Made by a program: the position numbers and the translations under genes
Assembly (NCBI RefSeq): GCF_035956715.1
Contig: NZ_CP108381.1
Location: forward strand, 5,178,001 to 5,242,000
DNA length: 64,000 nucleotides
From: Nocardia sp. NBC_01329
GTDB lineage: Bacteria; Actinomycetota; Actinomycetes; Mycobacteriales; Mycobacteriaceae
Direction: 5' to 3'
The notes under the pieces: model-generated
What the model saw: only the letters and a program-made list of their open reading frames with translations
Told to the model about the DNA's origin: nothing
The model's database searches: none
Shown here: in pieces, positions 41,183 to 50,131 of the stretch
Layout of the letters: the number at the start of each line of letters is the position of its first letter
How positions within the stretch are numbered: the stretch's first letter is position 1

Positions 41183-41959
41183 ATGGGATACGCGATGGGG
41201 ATCAAGCGCCATTCGGAATCCGCCGGTATCGCCGTGATCACGGTCGACTATCCGCCGGTCAACGCCATACCCTCGGACGGCTGGTTCACCCTCGCCGACG
41301 AGATCCGCGCCGCCGGGCGCGACCCGCAGACCCGGGTGGTCGTGCTGCGCGCGGAGAACCGTGGCTTCAACGCGGGCGTCGACATCAAGGAGATCCAGCG
41401 CAAACCCGGACATCAAGCGCTGATCGATGCGAACCACGGATGTTTCGAGGCATTCGGCGCGGTCTACGACTGCCCGGTCCCGGTGGTCACCGCGGTCCAG
41501 GGCTTCTGCCTCGGCGGCGGTATCGGCCTGGTCGGCAATTCCGACATCATCATCGCCTCCGAGGACGCGACCTTCGGCCTGCCCGAGGTCGACCGCGGCG
41601 CCCTCGGCGCCGCCACCCACCTCGCCCGGCTGGTTCCCCAGCACCTCATGCGCGCGCTCTTCTTCACCGCGAGCACCGCCACCGCCCAGCAGCTGCATCA
41701 TTTCGGTTCCGTGCTGAAGGTGGTCCCCCGCGCCGAACTCGACGCCGCCGCGCTCGAGGTCGCCAAGGACATCGCCGCCAAGGACGGCCGGGTCATCCGG
41801 GCCGCGAAACGCGCGCTCAACGGTATCGACCTGCAGGACGTGCACCGCAGCTACCGCTTCGAACAGGGGTTCACCTTCGAACTGAACCTCTCCGGGGCAT
41901 CCGACGAAATACGCGAACGCTTCGACGAAGACCTGGCGGCGCAGAAGGACGAGAACTGA
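41183..41959 (+). CDS. echA20: EchA20, crotonase-fold ring-opening hydrolase
   Basis: A 258-residue crotonase-family enzyme. In M. tuberculosis EchA20 hydrolytically opens the last-but-one sterol ring of the indene-carboxyl-CoA intermediate. Seen: YPPVNAIPSDGWF, RGFNAGVDIKEIQRKPG, AVQGFCLGGGIGLVGNSDIIIASEDATFGLPEVDRGALG, and an LNLSGASDEIRERF C-terminus. ATG 41183 is used; an ATG four codons later is also possible. It is the first gene of the KstR2-controlled echA20-ipdA-ipdB-ipdC operon. Confidence 0.92.
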   Translation: MGYAMGIKRHSESAGIAVITVDYPPVNAIPSDGWFTLADEIRAAGRDPQTRVVVLRAENRGFNAGVDIKEIQRKPGHQALIDANHGCFEAFGAVYDCPVPVVTAVQGFCLGGGIGLVGNSDIIIASEDATFGLPEVDRGALGAATHLARLVPQHLMRALFFTASTATAQQLHHFGSVLKVVPRAELDAAALEVAKDIAAKDGRVIRAAKRALNGIDLQDVHRSYRFEQGFTFELNLSGASDEIRERFDEDLAAQKDEN

Positions 41960-41960
41960 C

Positions 41961-42854
41961 ATGGAACGGAAACCCATGCGAGACAAACGGAAATCACTGG
42001 ACGAGATCGTCGGTGAACTGCGAAGCGGTATGACGATCGGTATCGGCGGCTGGGGTTCACGGCGTAAGCCGATGGCTCTGGTACGCGCCCTGTTGCGCAC
42101 CGATGTCACCGATCTGACGGTGGTCACCTACGGCGGACCGGATCTGGGCCTGCTGCTCTCGGCCGGAAAGGTCCGTAAGGCCTACTACGGTTTCGTCTCC
42201 CTCGATTCGGCCCCGTTCTACGACCCATGGTTCGCGAAGGCGCGGACCTCCGGGCAGATCGTGGCCCGGGAGATGGACGAGGGCATGCTCAAATGCGGAC
42301 TCGAGGCGGCCGCTGCGCGACTGCCGTTCCTGCCGATCCGCGCGGGGCTGGGGTCGGATGTACCGAACTTCTGGGACGGCGAACTGCGAACCGTCACCTC
42401 GCCGTATCCGAGCCCGGACGGCCGGTCCGAATCCCTGATCGCCATGCCCGCGCTGAATCTCGACGCGGCGCTGGTACACCTGAACATCGGTGACGCACAC
42501 GGTAACGCCGCCTACCAGGGCGTGGACCCCTATATGGACGACCTCTTCTGTCTGGCCGCCGAGAAGCGATACCTGTCGGTGGAGCGGGTCGTGGAGACCG
42601 AGGAACTGGTGAAATCGGTTCCGCCACAGTCGCTGCTGCTCAACCGCATGATGGTCGACGCGGTGGCCGAGGCACCGAACGGCGCGCATTTCACCCTCGG
42701 CGGTGAGAGCTACGGCCGAGACGAGAAGTTCCAACGGCACTACGTCGAGGCAGCGGGGTCACCGGAGACCTGGCAGACCTTCGTCGATACCTACCTCAGC
42801 GGTTCCGAAGCGGACTATCAGGCTGCCGTCGTGCGATTCGAGGAGGAGCAGTGA
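41961..42854 (+). CDS. ipdA: IpdA, CoA-transferase-like ring hydrolase alpha subunit
   Basis: A 297-residue class I CoA-transferase-fold subunit, counterpart of Rv3551. IpdAB opens the final sterol ring (COCHEA-CoA). Seen: MTIGIGGWGSRRKPMALVRALLRTDVTDLTVVTYGGPDLGLLLS, SPYPSPDGRSESLIAMPALNLDAALVHLNIGDAHGNA. It begins one base after the echA20 stop and overlaps ipdB by four bases. Confidence 0.93.
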   Translation: MERKPMRDKRKSLDEIVGELRSGMTIGIGGWGSRRKPMALVRALLRTDVTDLTVVTYGGPDLGLLLSAGKVRKAYYGFVSLDSAPFYDPWFAKARTSGQIVAREMDEGMLKCGLEAAAARLPFLPIRAGLGSDVPNFWDGELRTVTSPYPSPDGRSESLIAMPALNLDAALVHLNIGDAHGNAAYQGVDPYMDDLFCLAAEKRYLSVERVVETEELVKSVPPQSLLLNRMMVDAVAEAPNGAHFTLGGESYGRDEKFQRHYVEAAGSPETWQTFVDTYLSGSEADYQAAVVRFEEEQ

Positions 42855-43609
42855 CCAGCACCGAAACCAGCACCCGGGCCGAGGTGTGCGCGATCGCGTG
42901 CGCCGAGATCTTCCGCGACGCCGGCGAGATCTTCGCCAGCCCCATGTCGCCGATGGCGCAGCTGGGCGCGCGGCTGGCGAAACTCACCTTCGAACCCGAT
43001 CTGCTGATCTCCGACGGCGAGGCGTTCTTCCTCGCCGAAACGCCGCCTATCGGTGGCAAAGCGCCGGTCGAGGGCTGGATCCCGTTCCGCAGAGTCTTCG
43101 ATGTACTGGCCTCGGGCCGCCGCCATGTGGTCATGGGCGCCAACCAGATCGACCGCTACGGTAACCAGAACCTCTCCGCCTTCGGCCCGCTCCAACAGCC
43201 GACCCGGCAGATGTTCGGGGTGCGCGGCGCGCCCGGCAACACCATCAACCATCCGACCAGTTACTGGATCGGACGCCACACCAAGCGGGTATTCGGCGAG
43301 AAGGTCGATATCGTCGCCGGCGTCGGCTACGACAAGGTCGACCCCGACAACCCCGCCTTCCGCTTCCACCACATCCATCGCGTGGTCAGCAATCTGGGCG
43401 TTTTCGATTTCGGCGGCCCGGACCACACGATGCGGGCACTGAGCCTGCATCCCGGGGTCACCGCCGAGGAGGTCGCCGAGAACACCTCGTTCGAGATCGC
43501 GGATCTGGGCACCGCCGGAGAAACCCGATTGCCGACCGCCGAAGAACTGCGGATCATTCGCGAGGTCCTGGACCCGAAGAAGATCCGCGACCGGGAGGTC
43601 CCGCAATGA
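42851..43609 (+). CDS. ipdB: IpdB, CoA-transferase-like ring hydrolase beta subunit
   Basis: A 252-residue partner of IpdA (Rv3552 counterpart). Seen: ACAEIFRDAGEIFASPMSPMAQLGARLAKLTFEPDLLISDGE, GANQIDRYGNQNLSAFGPLQQPTRQMFGVRGAPGNTINHPTSYW, FDFGGPDHTMRALSLHPGVTAEEV. It starts at GTG overlapping ipdA (GTGA) and overlaps ipdC by four bases, giving equimolar coupled translation of the heteromer. Confidence 0.93.
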   Translation: MTSTETSTRAEVCAIACAEIFRDAGEIFASPMSPMAQLGARLAKLTFEPDLLISDGEAFFLAETPPIGGKAPVEGWIPFRRVFDVLASGRRHVVMGANQIDRYGNQNLSAFGPLQQPTRQMFGVRGAPGNTINHPTSYWIGRHTKRVFGEKVDIVAGVGYDKVDPDNPAFRFHHIHRVVSNLGVFDFGGPDHTMRALSLHPGVTAEEVAENTSFEIADLGTAGETRLPTAEELRIIREVLDPKKIRDREVPQ

Positions 43610-44688
43610 CCCCCCGGTTACGGACCCCGCTCACCGAGCTCGTCGGGATCGAACATCCCGTCGTGCAGACCGGTATGGGATGGGTGGCGGGACCGAGCCT
43701 GGTCTCGGCCACCTCCAACGCGGGCGGTCTGGGCATTCTGGCCTCGGCCACGATGACCTACGCAGAGCTGGAAACGGCCATCGCCAAAACCAAGACGCAG
43801 ACCGACAAACCGTTCGGCGTGAACATCCGCGCCGATGCCTCCGACGCACCCGAGCGGATCGATCTGCTGATCCGCGAGAACGTGAAGGTCGCGTCGTTCG
43901 CCCTGGCTCCGAAGAAAGACCTCATCGCGAAGCTCAAGGACGCGGGCGTGGTGGTGGTCCCGTCCATCGGCGCCGCCAAGCACGCGGTGAAGGTCGCGTC
44001 CTGGGGGGCCGACGCGGTGGTGGTGCAGGGCGGTGAAGGCGGTGGACACACCGGCCCGGTGGCCACCACCCTGCTGCTCCCGTCGGTGCTGGACGCAGTG
44101 GATATCCCCGTGATCGCGGCGGGCGGTTTCTACGACGGACGCGGTCTGGCCGCGGCCCTGGCCTACGGTGCGGCCGGAGTCGCCATGGGCACCCGCTTCC
44201 TGCTCACCCAGGAGAGCAGCGTCCCGGATTCGGTGAAACAGGAGTACCTACGCCGCCAACTCGGCGAAACGGTGGTGTCCACCAAGGTCGACGGGATGCC
44301 GCACCGGGTGCTGAACACCGAACTCGTCCAGAAACTGGAGAACTCCGGGCGTATCCGCGGGCTCAGCGCGGCCGTCGGCAACGCGGCACGGTTCAAGAGC
44401 ATGACCGGGATGAAATGGTCCACGCTGGTCAAGGACGGCCTGGCCATGCGCAAGGCCAAAGAACTCACCTGGTCGCAGGTCGTGATGGCGGCCAATACCC
44501 CGATGCTGTTGCGCGCCGGGCTGGTCGAGGGCAATACCGAAGCCGGCGTGCTGGCGGCGGGACAGGTGAGCGGTATCCTGGACGACCTGCCGACCTGCCA
44601 GGAGTTGATCGACCGGATCGTGACGGATGCGGTCGGCCGGATCGGCAGCATCGCCGCGCTCCCCCAGGGCGCCGAATCGAACAGCTGA
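43606..44688 (+). CDS. ipdC: IpdC, flavin-dependent reductase
   Basis: A 360-residue nitronate-monooxygenase-like TIM barrel, counterpart of Rv3553. In the pathway it removes the 5-position functionality of the indanedione acyl-CoA in an NAD(P)H/FMN reaction. Seen: PVVQTGMGWVAGPSLVSATSNAGGLGILAS, PFGVNIRADASD, ADAVVVQGGEGGGHTG, PVIAAGGFYDGRGLAAALAYGAAGVAMGTRFL. ATGA overlap fixes the start. It is the last gene of the KstR2-controlled operon. Confidence 0.92.
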   Translation: MTPRLRTPLTELVGIEHPVVQTGMGWVAGPSLVSATSNAGGLGILASATMTYAELETAIAKTKTQTDKPFGVNIRADASDAPERIDLLIRENVKVASFALAPKKDLIAKLKDAGVVVVPSIGAAKHAVKVASWGADAVVVQGGEGGGHTGPVATTLLLPSVLDAVDIPVIAAGGFYDGRGLAAALAYGAAGVAMGTRFLLTQESSVPDSVKQEYLRRQLGETVVSTKVDGMPHRVLNTELVQKLENSGRIRGLSAAVGNAARFKSMTGMKWSTLVKDGLAMRKAKELTWSQVVMAANTPMLLRAGLVEGNTEAGVLAAGQVSGILDDLPTCQELIDRIVTDAVGRIGSIAALPQGAESNS

Positions 44689-44722
44689 CAGAAGTCGCAC
44701 AGGTCCGGCCGCCACCGTTGCC

Positions 44723-45469
44723 TCAGCTGAACGGAGTCCGTGGCCGCGGCGCCAACTCCCCATCGATGTAGATATCGACCTTCTCGTTGTAGAAGCACGC
44801 CAACCCTGCGACCTTCTGGCTCTCCGGCGTAGGGGTGCGATAGATCCACACCAGATCCGGGTGCTCGGTTTCGCTGACGCGGACACTCCAGTAGTCGGCA
44901 TTGCCCTTGTACGGGCAGCTGGTGTGGGTCTCGGAGGGCCGCAGCAGATCCATCCGGATATCGGTGAGCGGCAGGTAGAAGCGGGCGGGCAGGCCGGTTT
45001 CGAACAGGATCCGCGGGGACCGTGAATCGGCCAGGGTGACACCGTCGAGTTCTACTCGTACATGCCGGGAACTCGCCAGGATGTCCACCCGCGAATAGGG
45101 GCTGCGCGGGTGGACATAGATCGGCTCGTCCTCCTCGAACCATTCGTCCATCGCGTCCCAATCCAACCGCACCAGTTCACTCAACTTCGGCGATTCCGGG
45201 TAGCGCAGCGCCGCGCCGCGGGCCGTGTTCCCGTCGACGACCACGTCGTATGCGGACCCTTCCCCGCGGCTCGCCGAGGTGCGGGTACTGCCGTCGAGTT
45301 CGAGCTTCGCGTGCAGGTCGGCGACAGGTATGTAGTAGGCCGGGTAGTAGGGGTTCTCCCAGACCAGCGCCGGTCGTACAGTATCGGCGACCAGATGTCC
45401 GCCGAGGTAGACCCGTACCCGCTTCTGGATCGTCTCGACGCGGACCTCGTCCGGCTGTGCATCGGTCAT
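44723..45469 (-). CDS. DUF427 protein with two repeats
   Basis: A 248-residue protein made of two DUF427 units (residues about 10-115 and 130-235): VRVYLGGHLVADTVRPALVWENPYYPAYYIP and VRVELDGVTLADSRSPRILFETGLPARFYLP, each followed by a Cys/Tyr-containing sheet (SCPYKGNADYWSV in the second). No enzymatic role is established for this family. It is convergent with ipdC and downstream of the MFS gene but separated by a terminator, so it has its own promoter or depends on read-through. Confidence 0.85.
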   Translation of the reverse strand: MTDAQPDEVRVETIQKRVRVYLGGHLVADTVRPALVWENPYYPAYYIPVADLHAKLELDGSTRTSASRGEGSAYDVVVDGNTARGAALRYPESPKLSELVRLDWDAMDEWFEEDEPIYVHPRSPYSRVDILASSRHVRVELDGVTLADSRSPRILFETGLPARFYLPLTDIRMDLLRPSETHTSCPYKGNADYWSVRVSETEHPDLVWIYRTPTPESQKVAGLACFYNEKVDIYIDGELAPRPRTPFS

Positions 45470-45512
45470 ACCTCTCGACCCTACGCCGGGCCGGTTTCAT
45501 CGGGCGGGCGAG

Positions 45513-45545
45513 AAAAAGCGGGCCCCGCCTGTGGGCGGGACCCGC
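45513..45545 (-). terminator. Intrinsic terminator of the marR-MFS operon
   Basis: On the minus strand GCGGGTCCCGCC pairs with GGCGGGGCCCGC (one mismatch), followed by TTTTTCTC. It lies 20 bases beyond the MFS stop. Confidence 0.82.
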
Positions 45546-45564
45546 GGGTGACCTCTTCTGAAGG

Positions 45565-46881
45565 TCAGTCTCCGACCGTGACCGCCTGCGCTTCCGCCAC
45601 GCTGTGCGGGGCGGGGTCGTGGTCGTCGATATGGGCGAGAGCGGAACGACCGGCCAGCAGAACCACCACGCCCAGGGCGGTACACGCGGCCCCCACCCAG
45701 AACGGGAGCGAGATGCTGGTCTCCCCCAGCTTGCCGGCCAGCCACGGTGCGGCCGCGCCGCCGGCGAACCGTACGAAACTGTAGGCCGCGGCGGCGGTGG
45801 AACGTTCCACCGGCGCGGAGATCATGACGGCCTCGGTGATCAGGGTGTTGTTGACGCCCAGGAACAGTCCCGAGATGACCACGCCGACGATCAGCACCGG
45901 CTTGTGCTCGGCGAACAGCGCCATCACCGCCAGATCGGCCGCGAACAGTCCGACCGCGAGCGCGATCATCGGCAGGGTGCCGAATCGCGCCTGCAGTTTC
46001 GGGGCGAGGAACACCGAGGATATCGCGAGCAGAATGCCCCAGCCGCAGAAGATGAAGCCGATCGCGTAGGTGCCCATATCCAGTGGGAACGGGGTGTAGG
46101 CGAGCAGGGTGAAGAAGCCGAAGTTGTACAGCAGGGCTGTCATGCTCACGACCAGCAATCCGCGGTGGCGCAGCGCTTTGAACGGTGCGGCCAGTGAGGT
46201 CGGGTGGGCGGTCTTCGGGCTCTCGGGCAACAGGACGACGATCGCGATGAACGCGACGGCCATCAGGACGGATACACCGAAGAAGGGGCCGCGCCAGCTG
46301 ATTCCGCCGAGCACACCGCCCAGCAGCGGTCCGGTGGCGATACCGATACCCAGCGCGGCCTCGTAGAGGATGATGGCGCGGGCGACCCCACCGCTGGCGG
46401 CGCCGACGATGGTCGCCAGCGCGGTCGCGATGAACAGTGCGTTGCCCAGTCCCCAGCCCGCGCGGAATCCGACGATCTGCTCGACAGTGTCCGAACAGCC
46501 CGCCAGCGCCGCGAAGACGATGATCAATGCCAGACCGGCCAGCAGTGTCTTCTTGGCACCGAAGCGGCTGGAGACCACGCCCGTGACCAGCATGGCCACC
46601 CCGGTGACCAGCATATAGCTGGTGAACAGCAGCGATACCTGCGAGGGCGAGGCGTTCAGCTGTTCACCGATGGGCTTGAGAATCGGATCGACCAGGCCGA
46701 TACCCATGAAGGCGATAACGCTGGCGAAGGCTACAGCCCAGACAGCTTTGGGCTGTCCGGTCGATGTGCTGTGTCGATCGCGTGTGTGCGCGGGCCTTGC
46801 GTGGTTTCCCCGCGCTACCGCCGCCGGGCCGGACGCGCTCGTACCGTCCGGCCCGGTGGTCGTCCTGGTCGTGGTGCTCAT
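45565..46881 (-). CDS. MFS transporter
   Basis: A 438-residue major-facilitator protein with a 45-residue polar N-terminal extension, then about 12 membrane helices. Motif-A-like loop is GVVSSRFGAKKTLLAG, and ATGPLLGGVLGGISWRGPFF resembles the motif-C region of drug:H+ antiporters. It overlaps the upstream marR gene by four bases, so the pair is a regulator/exporter unit. The substrate may be a drug or a sterol-derived acid; the sequence does not say. Confidence 0.87.
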   Translation of the reverse strand: MSTTTRTTTGPDGTSASGPAAVARGNHARPAHTRDRHSTSTGQPKAVWAVAFASVIAFMGIGLVDPILKPIGEQLNASPSQVSLLFTSYMLVTGVAMLVTGVVSSRFGAKKTLLAGLALIIVFAALAGCSDTVEQIVGFRAGWGLGNALFIATALATIVGAASGGVARAIILYEAALGIGIATGPLLGGVLGGISWRGPFFGVSVLMAVAFIAIVVLLPESPKTAHPTSLAAPFKALRHRGLLVVSMTALLYNFGFFTLLAYTPFPLDMGTYAIGFIFCGWGILLAISSVFLAPKLQARFGTLPMIALAVGLFAADLAVMALFAEHKPVLIVGVVISGLFLGVNNTLITEAVMISAPVERSTAAAAYSFVRFAGGAAAPWLAGKLGETSISLPFWVGAACTALGVVVLLAGRSALAHIDDHDPAPHSVAEAQAVTVGD

Positions 46882-47348
46882 CGGTGTTTCCTCGATTGCG
46901 TGTGGTTCCCGGCCGATTCCCGGATCACCGCCAGTAGTTCCCGCAGATCGGCGGCGAGTCCGGCGAGACGTTCGGTGTCGAAGCCGGGTAGCGGGCCGGA
47001 CAGCGCTTCGCGCATGGATGCGCGGGTGGCGGCGAGCCGGGCACGCCCGGCCGGTGTGAGTTGGACGACGACGGCGCGGGAATCGCCTGGATCGCGGTGC
47101 CGGGAGGCGTATCCCTCCCCCACCAGCCGGGCGATGAGCGCGGTCGCCGTGGGTTGCGATGTGCGATCGATACCAGCGAATTCGCTGACCCGCAGCGAAC
47201 CGTGCTCGTCGAGCACTGCCAGTGCGCGCACGGTGGCGCGCGGCAGGTCGTCGACGCTGAGTGCTCCCGCCGCACGCGTGAGCCGACCCGCGGTGACCAG
47301 CAGATCGACGACGGTGTCGTCCACATCGGTCCCCGGGTTCGGCTGCAC
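46878..47348 (-). CDS. MarR-family regulator
   Basis: A 156-residue winged-helix regulator: LPRATVRALAVLDEHGSLRVSEFAGIDRTSQPTATALIARLVGEGYASRHRDPGDSRAVVVQLTPAGRARL. It starts at GTG 47348 behind an AT-rich promoter and overlaps the MFS gene (ATGA). It likely represses both genes until a small ligand binds. It is inserted into the KstR2 gene block between ipdC and fadA6. Confidence 0.9.
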   Translation of the reverse strand: MQPNPGTDVDDTVVDLLVTAGRLTRAAGALSVDDLPRATVRALAVLDEHGSLRVSEFAGIDRTSQPTATALIARLVGEGYASRHRDPGDSRAVVVQLTPAGRARLAATRASMREALSGPLPGFDTERLAGLAADLRELLAVIRESAGNHTQSRKHR

Positions 47349-47385
47349 CCAGATATTATTACATAGGCTAACTATCTATTTCCAG
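47349..47385 (-). promoter_or_regulatory. Promoter/operator of marR-MFS
   Basis: An AT-rich island on the minus strand contains TAGTTAGCCTATGTAATAAT directly before the GTG, with TATGTAATAA as a -10-like element and a TTA...TAA half-palindrome. A probable MarR site. Confidence 0.45.
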
Positions 47386-47482
47386 GCCGTCCGACGGGAT
47401 ACCCGCCACAGGCAGGCATGCGCCGGGCGACGGTCACCGACGTCAGGGGGCTTCGACCCCGCGACGCCGGAGGCGGCGCAAA

Positions 47483-48667
47483 TCAAACACAGCGCTCGAT
47501 AATGGTGGCGTTGGCGGTGCCGCCGCCCTCGCAGATGGTGAGCAGGCCGTAGCGGCCGTTGATCCGCTCGAGTTCGTTGAGCAGCGATGCGAAGAGTTTC
47601 GCGCCCGTCGCGCCGAGCGGATGGCCCAGGGCGATCGCGCCGCCGTTCACGTTCACCTTCTCCGGATCGGCGCCGGTCTCCTTCAACCAGGCCAGCACCA
47701 CGGGGGCGAACGCCTCGTTGATCTCGACCACGTCGATATCGTCGATGGTCAGGCCGGTCTTCTCCAGCGCCCACTTGGTGGCCGGGATGGGCGCGGTGAG
47801 CATGTACAGCGGGTCGGCTCCGCGGGCGCTCACATGGATGATCCGGGCACGGGGAGTCAAGCCGTATTCCTGGACCGCCCAGTCCGAGGCGAGCAGGGTG
47901 GCGCTGGCGCCGTCGGAGATCTGCGAGGCCACCGCGGCGGTGAGCGGGCTGCCCTCCTCCAGCGCGGGCAGCGAGGCCATCTTCTCCAGGCTGGTCTCGC
48001 GCGGGCCCTGGTCGATCCAGAAATCGCCCACCGGCACGATCTCGTTGTCGAACCGGCCGGCTTTGATGGCCGCGCGGGCGCGCTCATGGCTGCGCAGCGC
48101 CCACTGCTCCATATCCGCGCGGCTGATTCCCCACTTCTCGGCGATCATCTGCGCGCCGCGGAACTGCGACACCTCCCCGGTGCCGTAACGGTGATCCCAG
48201 CCCTCGGCGCCGACGAACGGCGAATCGAAGCCGTACTCCTTGCCCGCGATCATGGCCGCGGAAATCGGGATGGCACTCATGTTCTGCACGCCCCCGGCCA
48301 CGATCACCTCGGCGGTACCGCTCATGATCGCCTGGGCACCGAAGTTGACGGCCTGCTGGCTGGACCCGCACTGCCGGTCCACGGTGACTCCCGGAACCTC
48401 TTCCGGGTACCCGGCGGCCAGCCAGATGGTGCGGCCGATATTGCCGGCCTGCGGGCCGACATTGTCGACACAGCCGACGATCACATCGTCGACTCGCGCC
48501 GGGTCGATCGAATTGCGCCCGAACAAGCCCTGGAGCGCGGCCGCACCGAGATCGGCCGGGTGAACCCGCGCCAGCGCACCGTTGCGCTTACCGACCGGGG
48601 TACGCACCGCATCGATCACATACGCTTCGCTCAGGGGCGTATAGGGGCGGCGGGCAGCTGTTGCCAT
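47483..48667 (-). CDS. fadA6: Thiolase FadA6
   Basis: A 394-residue thiolase (Rv3556c counterpart) for the terminal thiolysis of ring-derived beta-ketoacyl-CoA. Catalytic residues are present: Cys 100 (DRQCGSSQQAVN), His 349 (GHPLGATGAK) and Cys 379 (CEGGGTANA). AGGAG before the ATG sets the start, nine bases after kstR2, so the two form an operon under the KstR2 operator. Confidence 0.93.
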   Translation of the reverse strand: MATAARRPYTPLSEAYVIDAVRTPVGKRNGALARVHPADLGAAALQGLFGRNSIDPARVDDVIVGCVDNVGPQAGNIGRTIWLAAGYPEEVPGVTVDRQCGSSQQAVNFGAQAIMSGTAEVIVAGGVQNMSAIPISAAMIAGKEYGFDSPFVGAEGWDHRYGTGEVSQFRGAQMIAEKWGISRADMEQWALRSHERARAAIKAGRFDNEIVPVGDFWIDQGPRETSLEKMASLPALEEGSPLTAAVASQISDGASATLLASDWAVQEYGLTPRARIIHVSARGADPLYMLTAPIPATKWALEKTGLTIDDIDVVEINEAFAPVVLAWLKETGADPEKVNVNGGAIALGHPLGATGAKLFASLLNELERINGRYGLLTICEGGGTANATIIERCV

Positions 48668-48676
48668 GGATTTCTC

Positions 48677-49288
48677 CTAATCGGTGTGGCCCGGCACGGT
48701 GAGCCCGTCGAGCACGATGGTGAGGTACTGCTTCGCGAGAGTTTCGACGGTGACCGAGCCGCCGCCCGGCTGATACCAGCGGACCGCGACCCAGACCGTG
48801 TCACGCAGGAAGCGGTAGGCCAGATCGATATCGAGTTCGGGACGGAAGCTACCGTCGGCGATACCGCTGGTGAGGACGCGGCGCCAGAGCTCCCGGAATT
48901 CGCGGTTGTAGTCGTCGATATAGGCGAACCGCTCGGCGGCGAGCAGGCGTTTGGCTTCGGACTGGTAGATGGCGACGGCGGCGTGCGAGCGGTCGAAGGA
49001 TTCATAGGAGGCGAGCACCAGAGCTTCCAACGTGGCACGCGAACTCAGCCCGGCGGCGACGATCTCGCGGTAGCGTCCGAACAGCTCGTCCAGGAAACCT
49101 CGCAGGATCTCGTCCACCATGCCCTCTTTCGAGGAAAAATGGTGGTACAGACTGCCGGAGAGGATGCCGGCCGCGTCGGCGATATCACGCACCGTGGTGG
49201 CGCGCACGCCGCGTTCGGCGAACAGGTCGGCCGCCAGATCGAGTAGTTCGTTTCGCCGGGCCGATTTCGAGGGGTCGGGTGCGCTCAC
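48677..49288 (-). CDS. kstR2: KstR2, TetR-family repressor of the ring C/D regulon
   Basis: A 203-residue TetR regulator: LLDLAADLFAERGVRATTVRDIADAAGILSGSLYHHFSSKEGMVDEIL helix-turn-helix, then a ligand domain with AYRFLRDTVWVAVRWYQPGG. It starts at a GTG 14 bases from a perfect KstR2 palindrome, so it is autoregulated and may be leaderless. A longer upstream frame crosses its own operator and is rejected. fadA6 follows in the same operon. The ligand in mycobacteria is the CoA ester made by FadD3. Confidence 0.93.
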   Translation of the reverse strand: MSAPDPSKSARRNELLDLAADLFAERGVRATTVRDIADAAGILSGSLYHHFSSKEGMVDEILRGFLDELFGRYREIVAAGLSSRATLEALVLASYESFDRSHAAVAIYQSEAKRLLAAERFAYIDDYNREFRELWRRVLTSGIADGSFRPELDIDLAYRFLRDTVWVAVRWYQPGGGSVTVETLAKQYLTIVLDGLTVPGHTD

Positions 49289-49302
49289 CCCGACATAATA
49301 CA

Positions 49303-49320
49303 ACCAAGCGTTTGCTTGGT
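49303..49320. promoter_or_regulatory. KstR2 operator at kstR2
   Basis: ACCAAGCGTTTGCTTGGT is a near-perfect palindrome just upstream of the kstR2 GTG. It may also affect rightward transcription toward the Ddn-like gene. Confidence 0.87.
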
Positions 49321-49343
49321 CTATGGTGGTGGGCAAACGAAGC

Positions 49344-49396
49344 GGGCCCGAAGGTTCCGGCTCCCCCCTCCTATCGGAGCCGGACCCCTCGGGCCC
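49344..49396. terminator. Strong hairpin between kstR2 operator and Ddn-like gene
   Basis: Outer arms GGGCCCGA/TCGGGCCC (49344-49351, 49389-49396) and inner arms TCCGGCTCC/GGAGCCGGA (about 49356-49364, 49376-49384) form a long stem. It lies 20 bases right of the KstR2 operator and about 210 bases before the next gene. Otherwise 49289-49607 has no gene. Confidence 0.6.
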
Positions 49397-49607
49397 ACAT
49401 CTCGGAAGAAGTTCGAATCCCGCACTGCTTCCGATCATTTGGACGCGAGGCCGCCGGAACCGGTTCCACCGCAGCGCGACTTTCTCGATCGCGTACCGAG
49501 AGCGGACCGCCGCACCGATCCGGCCGGCCGAGTACAACAGGTCTCGGCCGATAACCGAGGGCAGCTGCCTACCGGAACTCGACGACGGCGCCGGTATATT
49601 CCGGCCC

Positions 49608-50114
49608 ATGACGACGCCGTTCCCGCAGCGACAGTGGGGTTCCCCGAAGAGCCCGCCGGCCCGCGTGGCGAACAGGTTCGCCGGCACGAAGATCGGCTCC
49701 CGGGTGATCCGCGCCCTCACCCCGCTGGATCGCTGGGTGCTGGAACGCACCGACGCCCGGTATACCGTGCTCGGACCGATCGGTGCACCGGTGATCCTGT
49801 TGACCACGACGGGTCGCAGATCCGGACAGTCACGTACCCAGCCGCTGCTGTGCGTACACGACGGCACCACCGTATATGTCATCGGCAGCAATTTCGGTGG
49901 CACCCACCACCCCTCTTGGACAGCCAATCTTCTCGCCGACCCGAACGCGACGGTATCCATTGCGGGCGAACGCATTCCGGTCACCGCCACTCGGGTCGAG
50001 GGCACGGCCGCGGAATCGGTGTTCGAGCGGTTCGTCGAGATCACCGGCGCCTACGCCGCCTACCGGGACCGCACCGACCGCGAACTGCGCATATTCGCAC
50101 TCACCCGCGCCTGA
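49608..50114 (+). CDS. Deazaflavin (F420)-dependent nitroreductase-family protein (Ddn-like)
   Basis: A 168-residue split-barrel protein of the Ddn family: ALTPLDRWVLERTDARYTVLGPIGAPVILLTTTGRRSGQSRTQPLLCV, YVIGSNFGGTHHPSWTANLLADPNATVSIAGERIPVTATRVEG. These enzymes reduce quinones or nitro compounds with F420H2. In M. tuberculosis the ddn gene lies next to fadA5 in the same sterol region; here a member lies between kstR2 and ipdF. ATG 49608 starts the recognisable protein. Confidence 0.88.
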   Translation: MTTPFPQRQWGSPKSPPARVANRFAGTKIGSRVIRALTPLDRWVLERTDARYTVLGPIGAPVILLTTTGRRSGQSRTQPLLCVHDGTTVYVIGSNFGGTHHPSWTANLLADPNATVSIAGERIPVTATRVEGTAAESVFERFVEITGAYAAYRDRTDRELRIFALTRA

Positions 50115-50131
50115 TCCCCGGGCCGGCCGAG

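Noticed and set aside
48677..50044. 455-residue frame fused to kstR2
   Set aside because: It crosses the KstR2 operator and the Ddn-like gene in antisense; the regulator starts at GTG 49288.
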